From positions 25,674,449-25,738,448 of the forward strand of contig NC_090767.1 in assembly GCF_036898095.1 (NCBI RefSeq): a stretch of DNA of 64,000 nucleotides, in the 5' to 3' direction. The position numbers were made by a program, and so were the translations under genes. This DNA comes from Palaemon carinicauda. Lineage: Eukaryota; Arthropoda; Malacostraca; Decapoda; Palaemonidae. Positions 55,248 through 64,000 of this stretch are shown here, in pieces (position 1 is the first letter of the stretch; each line of letters opens with the position of its first letter). Under the pieces are notes generated by a model that was not told the origin of the DNA, ran no database searches, and saw nothing but the letters and a program-made list of their open reading frames with translations.

Positions 55248-55708
55248 ATGCGTACCTGCCCTGGTCCTGAGGGCTGCACCTGCGGTACTTTTATGTCTGC
55301 CGAGGACACGGATCCTCATAGCTTGTGCCCAGTCTGCAGGGGTCACCGGTGTGATGAGTTGAACAAGTTTAATGAGTGTCGGGAGTGGTCGGCCTCCCAG
55401 TGGGAAGGTTTGGGCAATTGCGTAAGAAGAAGTCTAGGCGGAACTCTTTTCTGAAGGTTACTTCGAAGCAGAAGAAACCCAAGGCTTCTTTTTCAGCTTC
55501 CCGACCTTCCTCCAAAGCTCCTGTTCGTTCGGCCTCCTTCGGGGGACCGTCGAGCAGTAGTGCAGGCCGCTTGACTCCTGGACAACTTAGGTCCTCAAGA
55601 GATGGTACCGCTTCACCTAGCAAAGCGGCCCCAACCTCTCCCCCTGTCATAGACCCTTTCCTGCTCGCCATTCTCTTTGCCCTAGATGTGCTCATTCACC
55701 ATCGATGA
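55248..55708 (+). pseudogene. DIRS copy C gag, N-terminal part
   Basis: ATG at 55248 (GCCATGC context). The start, MRTCPGPEGCTCGTFMSAED, is followed by LCPVCRGHRCDELNKFNECR, a Cys/His-rich module that could bind zinc. A frameshift near 55415 leads to FGQLRKKKSRRNSF, SKQKKPKASFSASRPSSKAP and a Ser/Pro-rich region. Role: presumed nucleocapsid-type protein. Confidence 0.75.
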
Positions 55709-57900
55709 AGAGAGGCCTCTTTTGCTCGTCAGCTTCGTCCATGCAGCCCTCGGAGGAGGAGGGGCATTCACGTCCGACGTCTCCTGGTTCCCGACCTTCG
55801 CCTGCCTCCTGACCATATCCTGCAGATACTGCTGTTAGTCCTTGAACTTCGGTTCAGGACTCCTAGCCTGAGGATCGCTCACGATCCCCGTCGCAGGATG
55901 TTTGTCCTTCTGAAGGACACATCCCCTTGCAGACCTCCTGCTCGTCCATCTGCTCATTCTCCTGGTTCCTGACATCCTACCGCTTGTCGCTCACCTACTT
56001 GTCACTTGCCTACTCCTCATTACCTGCAGGTCAATCGCCTGCTTATCTCGATGACCCTGTTCATCGTTCGTTTGCTGACCATCATCTGCCAACGCGTCTC
56101 TAGTCAACACGTTGGGCATCTACTATTCATCACCGTTCCCTGAAGCAAAGCGTTGTGTTGGAACATTGTTCGTCCGGCCGCATTCCTGCTATCCACTGGC
56201 TAACCTCTCGTCAATTGCCTACAGAGGTTCCTGCAGTAAGCGCTCGTCAGCTTTCATCTAAGCATTGGCGTTTCCCACGTAAGCAGTCTCCTAAGTGTCA
56301 GTGTTCGCCGCGTCAGCGCTCGCCCACAGGTCATCAACTCCATCCAAAGTGTCAATCGTGCCTCCGTGTCAGTGCTCACCTGACACGTCTGCCCTTACTG
56401 GCTCGTCAACGCTCACCAGCTCGTCAATGTTTGTCTAATCTCCGGAGCTCTCCGCCACATCAGCCTTCTCCATCAAGGCTACGTTTGCCAATGTGTAGAT
56501 GCTCGCAAATGCACAGGCATCACTGGTGCTTCAGCAACCCAAGTTGCTCAATGCTTTGAAATGCAGATGAAAGACGGCTGCCACCATCCTCCTCTGACTT
56601 CCAAGAAGTTGCAACAACCTGTAAAGACAGTTAGATGATCACAGAGGGAAGGAGTAGGAGCGGAAAGGTAGGTCATGACCCTACAGATCATTGGTCCTCT
56701 CTCGGAGGAAGGGCAGAGTTCCGCTTAACAGGTCATTGCTGCCCAATTCCCCTTCCCGCAAATGCATAACAGCGGGGGAAGAGGGACATGGCATTCCTGG
56801 GGAACTTAAGATCCCGAAACTACCAGCACCTAAAGCCGATCCACGCAGATCAGCGGTTGCGGATAAGACATCTAGGAAGGAACCTTTAGTTTCCTTCCCC
56901 TCATGGGACCTCTCAGACAGCGTCTGCGTCAGCAGACAGACCACGTTCAAAGCCATTGTCAGGGCAGTTGTGCAAGCTTTTGGACCTGTCCTTTCAGCTT
57001 CCACCTCGGAAGCCTCTGACAATCTCCATCATTGGTCGATTCCAGTAGACGCACGGCAAAGGACCTCCGCTCTTTCTCCCCCTGAAGAGGAAAAGAGGAG
57101 TTCCTGAGATCGAATTTTTATCTAAGGTAAAGATGACTCCTGTTAAGCCATCAAGGACAAGGTTGAACGTTTCGGGTTCTCTTTCCTGATTCTTTGCCAT
57201 CATTGCCAACAAAGTCTTGCAAGGAACCTGTTCCAGTTTCCCCCCTACCACCTTCGGAAGAAGACTTGCCTCGTGACAGTAGTGTCATCATCTATGGAAG
57301 CTTCAAGGAAATCCTGACCGTCCAGCCCATCCATGCTGGAAGCCTCTGTTCTTCCTTGCAAGGAGTCAAAGGACTCAAAAACGATGTCGACGTACACTTT
57401 GAGGACCGCCAGACCAGCAGAAGGGGTCAGGACAGTCAGCCACCCTAGAGACGACCGCGACCCACCCTGAGACGAATTCCCTGTGGTGGTTGATGGAGAC
57501 TTCGCTGCCAGTCCTGCTTCAGATGAAGAACAGAAGGGGTCAGAACACTCTCCTTCTGGCAGGTTCTGACTTTGATGAGGGCTCTCAATGGGTTATCCAA
57601 CCCAGAGATAGCTGCGAGGACACAGTCTTAGACCGTGTCTTTGGCACTCTGACGCTCAGTAAGTCCAGTGTATCTTTGCCCTGGTCTCGGGCTGAAGAGT
57701 GCCAGTTGTAAGATTGCCACCCAGCTCTCCGAGTTCTCCTCATTCCATTGTTCGGGCCCATCTGCCAAGCTCGTCCCACCTCTTCGCGTTCAGCAAAGGA
57801 GGTACAGTATTATGAGGTCTTGAACGAGCCTCGACCAGCTCTTCCAATTCACCATTCTCTGGAAGAACTGACAAGGTGGTCTCCCTAGAGAGACTCTACA
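55709..57900 (+). pseudogene. DIRS copy C gag, central low-complexity part, decayed
   Basis: Ser/Pro/Arg-rich, with many variants of CGTCAGCGCTCGCC / CGTCAATGC (about 56150-56480), so a degenerate short repeat encoding RQRSP-like peptides. Many frame changes. Short open frames at 56155-56559, 56691-57107 and 57194-57448 are pieces of it. No enzymatic motif. Confidence 0.55.
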
Positions 57901-57904
57901 GTCA

Positions 57905-58440
57905 TCAAGTCGTGTTCTCAGCGACGGAGATCCTCAACCTTAAAAAGATTGCAAAGTATCCCATGTAGGCCACTTCATGGCTGGATCTCTGGTTAGGATC
58001 ATTGGGAATCCTGGTATGGACTGAAAACTTCTCCCAGGAAAGTACCAGGAAGGCGATGGAAACCTTTCTCCTCTCGGGTACAAGGACGATAAAACTCCTC
58101 TCCCACCAAGTATCGAACTTGTGGGCCAACACCATCCTCAAGTGACGTTTCATCACCATTTTCCTGATGCCGAGATCGCAAGGCTCAGGAACTCCTTTCT
58201 CGAGGGTCCCCTGTTGCTTGAGTCTACATTGAGCAGGCTGCAGAGAAGTGGAGGAAGTCTAACTAGGACTCTCTCTGCCATAGGGCCCTAACATTCCAAA
58301 GCTTCGATGAGCAAATTGGCAACAAAGCAAGAGGTGTCTAAGAAGCACTTTCCATCCAAGGACAAAAATGGCTCTTAAGTCATCCAGGGGAGGAAAACAT
58401 TTCAAAGGTAGCGGCCGTGGCCGCAAGCATTAGGATAGGG
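57905..58440 (+). pseudogene. DIRS copy C gag, C-terminal part
   Basis: ATSWLDLWLGSLGILVWTEN, FSQESTRKAMETFLLSGTRT, LSHQVSNLWANTILK, then a stop at about 58143. The basic end (TKMALKSSRGGKHFKGSGRG) follows after frameshifts and closes with TAG near 58432. Collinear with copies A and B. Confidence 0.75.
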
Positions 58441-58451
58441 GATTCCCCAGC

Positions 58452-59558
58452 TTGTCTATCAGTAGGGGTATGCCAGCAAAGTTGCTTGGACAGTTGATAG
58501 CAACTCAGGGCCGATCCCTGGACAGTCTCCTTGATTTGTTCAGGTTATCACATTCCGTTCATGTCATCTCTCCCTCCCCTGATCAAGGACCCAGTGACGA
58601 TAGACTCCTTTGCGAAGGGATCAGCAAAGGGGCTAGCCGTTTGGGCACAAAAGTCCAGACCATGCTGGAGAAGGGCGCTCTCCAGGAAGTCCTTGATGAC
58701 TCCCCAGGCTTCTTCAGTCGACTCTTTCTTGTGTAAAAGGTGCTTTGAGGCTGAAAACCAGTCATCGACCTTTCGGCTTTGAACAAGTTTGTCAAACAGA
58801 CTTTGTTCAGCATGGAAACAGCAGACATGGTCAGACAAGCAGCACGACCAAATAACTTTTATGTGTTCAGTGCACTAGACCTAAAGGACGCATACTTTCA
58901 GATCCCAATCCATCAGTCTACAAGAAACATCTAAGATTCAGCCTAGACAACAGGAAATACCAGTTCAGAGTACTGTGCTTTGGTCTTTCCACAGCACCTC
59001 AAGTCTTCACCTGAGTGTTCACCCTAGTGTCATCCTTGGCTCACAGGATTGGCATCAGTCTCCTCCGTTATCTGGACGACTGTCTGATCCTAGCAGACTC
59101 TGGGTAAACCTTTCTTCAGCACTGAGACAAACATCTGAGGCTTTTCTAAGCTCTGGGGATCATGGTAAACTTCGAGAAGTCCACCCTGCTTCCCACTCAA
59201 AGACTGGTATACCTGAGAAGGATTTTAGACACCATTCTTCAAAAAGCCTTCGCATCGGACGACAGGATAATGAGGCTGAGAAAGGTCGCAAGACCGTTTA
59301 CTCAGACGAGAAGAGTTTGCAGCCCAGAAGTGCCTGTCTCTCCTTGGACACTTATTCTCCTTGCCCGGTCAAGTTCCGAACGGCCGCCTCAGGATTTGAT
59401 CCCTCAGGTGGCGACAGAAGTGCAATTGAAATCAGGCTTTCAATTCCTCGGTCATTCTGATCCCCATGGGACCAGTGGAACAAACGGACCTCGAGTGGTG
59501 GGTGGTATATAAGAACCTGTGGAGGGGCATAGATCTTCTTGTCCTTCCCCTAAACTTA
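58452..59558 (+). pseudogene. DIRS copy C reverse transcriptase and RNase H start
   Basis: FMSSLPPLIKDPVTIDSFAK at the pol start, then the RT with frameshifts: FVKQTLFSMETADMVRQAAR, ALDLKDAYFQIPIHQS, KYQFRVLCFGLSTAPQVFT, LLRYLDDCLILADSG (palm motif, Trp of YLDDW replaced by Cys) and FEKSTLLPTQRLVY. The RNase H entrance LEWWVVYKNLWRGIDLLVLP is cut by the Gypsy insertion after LNLM. Confidence 0.85.
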
Positions 59559-59562
59559 ATGC
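59559..59562 (+). repeat. Target-site duplication ATGC (left)
   Basis: ATGC at 59559-59562 and 62549-62552 bracket Gypsy-1. With one copy and without the element, the DIRS RNase H motif (LMLFSDASK) is continuous. Confidence 0.93.
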
Positions 59563-59819
59563 TGTACCAACTGTGTGTCACACGATTGTACATAGTTCAT
59601 TTTGTGTATATATTATGCTTGTATCTTCGCTCTTCCCTCGCACTAAAATGAACCAGATTAAACATGTCTGCTATTTTCCTCTGTAACAGTGTCTGTTTTT
59701 CAAACATGAAAATTCTTGTTGCTTTGAGCTTTTGTATATAAAGGAGAGTGTTCTAAAATAAATTTACTCAGTTGCTTTCACATTGTCTTTGAGTCACAAC
59801 CTTCTCTCGGCTCGTCACA
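59563..59819 (+). repeat. 5' LTR of Gypsy-1
   Basis: 257 bp with a TATA box (TATATAAAGG at 59735) and polyadenylation signal AATAAA at 59757-59762, so promoter and terminator signals of the element lie here. Nearly identical to the 3' LTR. Confidence 0.95.
59735..59744 (+). promoter_or_regulatory. LTR TATA box of Gypsy-1
   Basis: TATATAAAGG about 75 bases before the LTR end, with AATAAA 13 bases further on. The same arrangement is present in the Gypsy-2 LTRs near 20916 and 22130. Confidence 0.65.
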
Positions 59820-59888
59820 TTGGTGACCCCGGAAGTCGACTCGCTCCTCCCGCCTTCCACCCCCCCTCGCCCCTCCATCGTTGGTACT

Positions 59889-60680
59889 ATGGCAGACTCT
59901 ACAGAAGTTGGCGCTGTGGCTACTCCACTGAAACTTTCATCGTTCGCCAGCGGAGAGGTGTTTGCTTGGTTTCAGCGGGCAGAAGTCCAGTTTTGCATCA
60001 AGGGCGTGACTCGCTTAACCACCAAAGCAGATTATGTTCTCGCGGCGATACCCGAGGACATCTTCCCGTAAATATCCGACTGGCTTTGTGAACAAGGAGA
60101 CACCCCAATTGCGTATGACGCCCTCAAAACATACCTCCTGCAGCAGTACTCGCCGTCGCCAGCCGCCCGTATAGCAAAGCTTTTTCAGCTCTCGCAACAA
60201 CCGTTGGGGGACCAAAGGGCTTCGCTTGCCCCCCGGGAAATGACCAGTATCGCTTGCCTGCAACCTGCCGCAGACGGCTCTCCTCATGAGGCAAACCTAC
60301 TTTGTGCCCTTTGGACACGCCGTTTACCCGGACCTATATGCGCTGCCATACCCGATGTCGATAGTTTACCTATAAAGGACTTGATGACCAAAGCCGACGC
60401 CCTTATGGACAGCCACTTCAAGACCTCCATCAACGCCTCCACCCCTAACGAAGAGGACGCCTATTCAACGTCAACCGAAGCTGACTTGAATGCCGTAGGA
60501 CATACACACCTACCCTGTGACGTGCCGAAGCGGCGACAAAGCCACCCACCACCCACCACTCGCTCGCGCCCCAACCAACGACTTCTACAGCCACTTACTA
60601 CCTCCCATCCGCCGCAGTTTTGCTACTACCACTTCAGATCCGGGGCAACCGCGAAGAAATGTGCCAAGGATTGTCAGTGA
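59889..60680 (+). pseudogene. Gypsy-1 Gag
   Basis: ATG at 59889. The start reads MADSTEVGAVATPLKLSSFA, then GEVFAWFQRAEVQF and YVLAAIPEDIFP, with a TAA at 60069, followed in the same frame by QQYSPSPAARIAKLFQLSQQ and LGDQRASLAPREMTSI. The C-terminus has a zinc-knuckle-like CYYHFRSGATAKKCAKDC and a TGA at 60678; the frame then continues straight into the protease. Mag-like elements commonly keep gag and pol in one frame, so both stops are probably mutations. The NAVGHTHL segment (about 60490) is the seed of the minisatellite in Gypsy-2. Confidence 0.88.
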
Positions 60681-60710
60681 CCAAAAAAACGTGTAAGTAG
60701 GCCATCGCTC

Positions 60711-61672
60711 GTGGCGGTGGCCTTCCGTGTTTCTAATCTTTTCTTTTTACATGATGCAGGAACGGGCATGCGATTTTTGGTAGACACGGGTGCTTGTCGT
60801 TCTCTTTTGCCAAGGGAACTCTTCAGGACACGACGTAGTCTGTCTACGTCTGCCAACGGATCTGCGATACCTACCTACGGTTACGAGAACCTCACATTAT
60901 CGTTCGGGGTTGGTAAATTTAATTGGAAGTTTCTCGTTGCTGACGTCACATTACCAATCCTCGGTGCAGATTTCCTCTCTCATTTCCACCTTCTGGTCGA
61001 TGTCGCCCACCGACGATTGGTCGACGCAGACTCGTACTTGTCGAAACCTCTTCAACCCGCCCCCTTCAACCTCGCTCTCCACATCAGCGCACCCACAGAT
61101 GCCCACGCCCACCTCCTCACGTCGTACCCGGAAGTTTTCCGTCCAGAACTTTGCCAAACGCCCACGGCTCCTGCCAAGCACGGTATTTATCACCATATCA
61201 AGACGACGGGAGCCCCAGTCTTCGCAAAATTCAGACATCTGGCACCGGGACGATTGGCAGTCGCCAAACAGACGTTCGCCGAAATGAAGGAAATGGGCCT
61301 TTGCCAAAAGGCCTCCAGCCCATGGTCGTCACCCTTACACATGGTTCTGAAGAAAGACTGCTCCCTCCGTCCGTGCGGGGATTACAGGCGCCTGAACATG
61401 CAAACAGAACCGGATCACTACCCCCTCCCAAACATTGCCGTCGTGACCTTCTACCTGCACAAAGAGAAGGTTTTCTCTACGCTCGACCTCCTGAAGGGGT
61501 ATTATCAGGTGCCTATGAACCAAGAAAACATCCCCAAGACCGCCATCACCACTCCGTTTGGTAAATACACCTTCAATTACTCCTGTTTTGGCCTTCATAA
61601 TGCTGGGGCCACATTTCAACGTCTCATGGATGGCATCTTAGGGGACCTCCCCTTCTGTGTATGTTATGTGGA
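60711..61672 (+). pseudogene. Gypsy-1 Pol: aspartic protease and N-terminal half of RT
   Basis: The protease has FLVDTGACRSLLPREL (DTGA active site) and ILGADFLSHF. RT: KEMGLCQKASSPWSSPLHMV, LKKDCSLRPCGDYRRLNM, FSTLDLLKGYYQVPM (catalytic Asp), TAITTPFGKYTFNYSCFGL, ATFQRLMDGIL and FCVCYVD, where the palm motif YVDD is cut after its first Asp. The rest of RT, RNase H and the first half of integrase are deleted. The frame changes at the junction near 61672. Confidence 0.9.
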
Positions 61673-62259
61673 CATCATTAGCGAATCTCCTTGGCATCAC
61701 CCTACATCACACAATGGTCTACAACCCCGCTGCCAATGGAATGGTTGAAAGTTTTCCTCGCACGCTCAAAGCAGCTTTGATGTCCCACTGCAAGGATTCC
61801 AACTGGTTTACTCAGCTTCCCTGGGTCCTCCTGGGACAAAAGACCACTCTTAAAGATGCCCTAGACATCTCGGCAGGTGAAATGGTGTATGGCGATCCGT
61901 TGGTCGTCCCTGCCGAATTTTTTCCTTCTACAACCTCCTCCACTGATCTCCAGCGCATACGTCACGTCGTGGAAAAATTTACTCCATGCCCCCAGACGTA
62001 CAAGCCCCCAGCGAAGCATCACATACCGACAGACTTGCACTCTGCAACGCACGTCTTCCTGCGCAACAACACTAGCAAGCCACTGTTAACGCCCCCTTAC
62101 ACGGGCCCTTTCCTTGTGATTCGAGGCAGTCCGAAAGCATTCCTACTAAACATTCCTGGCAAAGAAGACTGGGTCTCTATTGATCGTCTAAAACCTGCTT
62201 ATCTCCTGCTAGATGACCCGCCTACAGTTCGCCTCTCTAGATCAGGGCGCCCTATTTAA
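61673..62259 (+). pseudogene. Gypsy-1 Pol: C-terminal part of integrase
   Basis: Resumes in the integrase core just before the catalytic Glu: SLANLLGITLHHTMVYNPAA, then NGMVESFPRTLKAALMSHCK with the Glu of the DDE triad. WFTQLPWVLLGQKTT and AGEMVYGDPLVVPAEFF follow, and the C-terminus has TGPFLVIRGSPKAFLLN and DWVSIDRLKPAYLL. The first two catalytic Asp residues and the zinc finger are lost with the deletion. Confidence 0.9.
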
Positions 62260-62293
62260 CATGTACAGTATGTCATTTTTAGGGGGGGAGCCA

Positions 62294-62548
62294 TGTACCA
62301 ACTGTGTGTCACACGATCGTACATAGTTCATTTTGTGGATATATTATTCTTGTACGTTCGCTCTTCCCTCGCACTAAAAAGAACCAGATTAAACATGTCT
62401 GCTATTCTCCTCTGTAATAGTGTCTGTTTTTCAAACATGAAAATTCATGTTGCTTTGAGCTTTTATATATAAAGGTGTGTTCTATAATAAATTTACTCAG
62501 TTGCTTTCACATTGTCTATGAGTCACAACCTTCTCTCGGCTCGTCACA
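62294..62548 (+). repeat. 3' LTR of Gypsy-1
   Basis: 255 bp, preceded by the polypurine tract and followed by ATGC. It shows a small deletion near the TATA box relative to the 5' LTR (AAAGGTGTGTT where the partner has AAAGGAGAGTG). Confidence 0.95.
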
Positions 62549-63236
62549 ATGCTATTTTCAGACGCATCAAAAGAATGGTGGGGCCCCATGTGCTGCACCA
62601 CACGACCTCAGGCCTTTGGTCAGAGTCTGATAATTACTTCCACGTAAATCTCTTGTAGATGAAGGCCGTCTTTCTGGCCCTTCAACAGTTCCATCAGTTC
62701 CTGGCCGACCACTCATTGGTGGTGATGAGCGACAATACCACAGTAGTGGCTTACATAAACAAACAAGGAGGTACTTTTCGCAGCCCCTTTCCCATCATTG
62801 CAGGCAAGAGATATTGAGTACCGAATATTCTTTGGATCATCTAGTAGCCAACAAAGTCCTGACTTTGTGGCATTTTCTTGACTGTGGATCTATTCGCAAC
62901 TTTCCTGAACTTCAGGCTTTCGCTTTACTGCTCCCCAGTCCTAGAGACCAAGGCTCTCTGGCAAGAGGCATTCCAACAACGGTGGGACAACATCGATGTG
63001 TATGCCTTTCTCCCATTCTGTCTTATGAGGAGGGTATTCAACAAGGACAGAACATCGGTCAACCTCTCAATGACCCTCATAGCTCCGCTACGGTATAATG
63101 CGGATTTGTTCCTGGACCTTCTGCAACTTCTGACGGAGCCTTCAAGAGAACTCCCTTCACGACATGATCTGCTTGGACAATCACACGTTAATATCTACCA
63201 CAAAGCTGTAGCTTCGCTACGATTTCACGCCTGGAG
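62549..63236 (+). pseudogene. DIRS copy C: RNase H remainder and overlapping recombinase start
   Basis: Resumes LFSDASK, then frameshifted RNase H pieces with VVMSDNTTVVAYINKQGG (about 62718-62772) and the methyltransferase-like YAFLPFCLMRRVFNKDRTSV. In the overlapping frame, STEYSLDHLVANKVLTLW and GQHRCVCLSPILSYEEG parallel the recombinase-ORF start of copy A (31519 onwards). It is truncated at 63236 by the LINE. Confidence 0.82.
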
Positions 63237-64000
63237 AGCACTTGCTCATTGCAATGATACAGCCCCTGGACCCGATGGAATTCCATATGCAATGATTAAA
63301 CATGTACATTTTAATACAAAGCTATTTATTTTAAGTATTATTAATAGAATATGGCATGATCATAGTTACCCAAGTGTTTGGGAACTAGCCATTATTTTAG
63401 CCTTTTTAAAACCCGGTAAAGACAAGTTTTTAGCAGCAAACTATCGTCCTATTGCATTGACATCTTGTTTATGTAAAATCATGGAGAAGATGGTCAATGC
63501 AAGGCTGATATGGTACCTTGAAAAGAAAGGTATTTTATCACCGATTCAATGTGGATTCCGAAAAATGCACTCAACGACTGATGTGTTGATACGACTTGAG
63601 TCATCTATTTGTGAAGCCTTTGCTTCCAAACAGCACCATGTTACAGTATTTTTTGACCTTGAAAAGGCATATGATACCACATGGAGATATGGTATTCTTA
63701 AAACCATTCATGAATTGGGATTGAGAGGAGAGCTGCCACTATTTATTCAGGCATTTCTTTCACATAGAGTTTTTCAAGTGAGAGTGGGGGAAACTCTATC
63801 AGAGAGTAAGTGCCAGGAAGAAGGAGTTCCTCAGGGTAGTGTGCTGAGTGTAACCCTTTTTGCACTTGCAATTAATGGGATATCCTCAGCCATTCCCCAG
63901 GATGTTCTCTCAACACTATTTGTGGATGATCTCTCAATATCATTTGCTGGCACTAGAATGGCAATGGTTGAGAGAAAAATCCAACTCTCTATTGATAAAA
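63237..64000 (+). mobile_element. 5'-truncated I-like LINE (LINE I-c), RT part, running off the window
   Basis: From about 63237 the sequence equals LINE I-a from 48113 onward, with only about 12 substitutions in 760 bases and no gaps. It encodes ALAHCNDTAPGPDGIPYAMI, FFDLEKAYDTTWRYGI, GVPQGSVLSVTLFALAIN and FVDDLSISFAG in an uninterrupted frame to the edge. The start in mid-RT reflects 5' truncation at insertion, here into DIRS copy C. Confidence 0.93.

Larger units (their letters stand above)
59563..62548 (+). mobile_element. Gypsy-1: Mag-like LTR retrotransposon with internal deletion
   Basis: LTRs of 257 bp (59563-59819) and 255 bp (62294-62548), both TGTACCAACTGTGTGTCACA at the start and CACA at the end. 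A primer-binding-like TTGGTGACCCCGG follows the 5' LTR and a polypurine tract (AGGGGGGGAGCCA) precedes the 3' LTR. gag and pol share one frame; stops at 60069 and 60678 and a large deletion near 61672 inactivate it. It inserted into the RNase H of DIRS copy C with a 4-bp ATGC duplication. Confidence 0.95.
54957..63236 (+). mobile_element. DIRS-like retrotransposon, copy C, split by a Gypsy element
   Basis: Left terminus GTTCCGTAACTGGAATACAA at 54959, 5' UTR with CATTAAAATTTAGCGAGAGT, gag from 55248, pol from about 58530, Gypsy-1 insertion at 59563-62548, remainder of RNase H and the overlapping recombinase start to 63236. There it is cut by a truncated LINE. It is the only copy with the gag N-terminus and a clear left end. 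The gag/pol junction unit is single here. Confidence 0.9.

Overview
The window is eukaryotic nuclear DNA. It holds no recognisable host gene, no rRNA or tRNA gene and no bacterial-type operon. Almost everything that can be identified is a transposable element, a piece of one, or a tandem/simple repeat. Several tyrosine-recombinase DIRS-like retrotransposons occur together with an RNase H-bearing I-like LINE, a CR1/L2-like LINE, Mag-like Ty3/Gypsy elements, Tigger/pogo, piggyBac and hAT elements, and very long (TA)n, (CT)n and (GT)n tracts. This mix fits an arthropod, most plausibly a decapod crustacean. That assignment is inference from element content, not from a host gene. A 500-base run of N at 27481-27980 shows this is a draft assembly.

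Left part (1-15.9 kb). A short LINE-derived element with a (TAA)n tail (1367-1863) is followed by a minus-strand CR1/L2-like LINE (about 9400 down to 2671). The LINE's reading frame is interrupted by one stop codon and by a 2.8-kb piggyBac-type element flanked by TTAA (3657-6461). Next come a (GT)n tract, two arrays of TGACGTCA palindromes alternating with inverted CCAAT boxes (9.6-10.4 kb), a foldback element, a huge (TA)n tract, a ~200-bp tandem repeat, a 30-bp minisatellite and the integrase end of a Gypsy element.

Middle left (15.9-27.5 kb). A degenerate ~200-bp tandem array is broken up by a deleted DIRS copy and by a 5'-truncated I-like LINE. That LINE carries a short Gypsy element (20739-22210) with two LTRs and a 4-bp target duplication, in which nearly all coding sequence is replaced by a gag-derived minisatellite. 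Rearranged DIRS pieces follow.

Middle right (28-40.5 kb). DIRS copy A contains an unusual five-unit 401-bp tandem amplification across its gag/pol junction (28200-30195). DIRS copy B follows, with a deleted recombinase. ~300-bp foldback modules separate the DIRS blocks, and a chimeric gag-like/hAT block lies between A and B.

Right part (40.5-64 kb). A minus-strand DIRS (copy D) is split by a Tigger element (40690-51354, TA duplication). The Tigger itself contains an almost complete I-like LINE (about 44490-50658; ORF1 intact, ORF2 with one stop and one frameshift). DIRS copy C (54957-63236) is split inside its RNase H motif by a Gypsy element (59563-62548, ATGC duplication). A third, 5'-truncated, very similar I-like LINE runs off the right edge from about 63237.

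The window therefore records nested insertions: several can be ordered in time because removing the inner element and one target-site copy restores the outer reading frame. No gene product here is shown to be functional. The LINE ORF1 and the 3' two-thirds of its ORF2 are the best preserved coding sequences.
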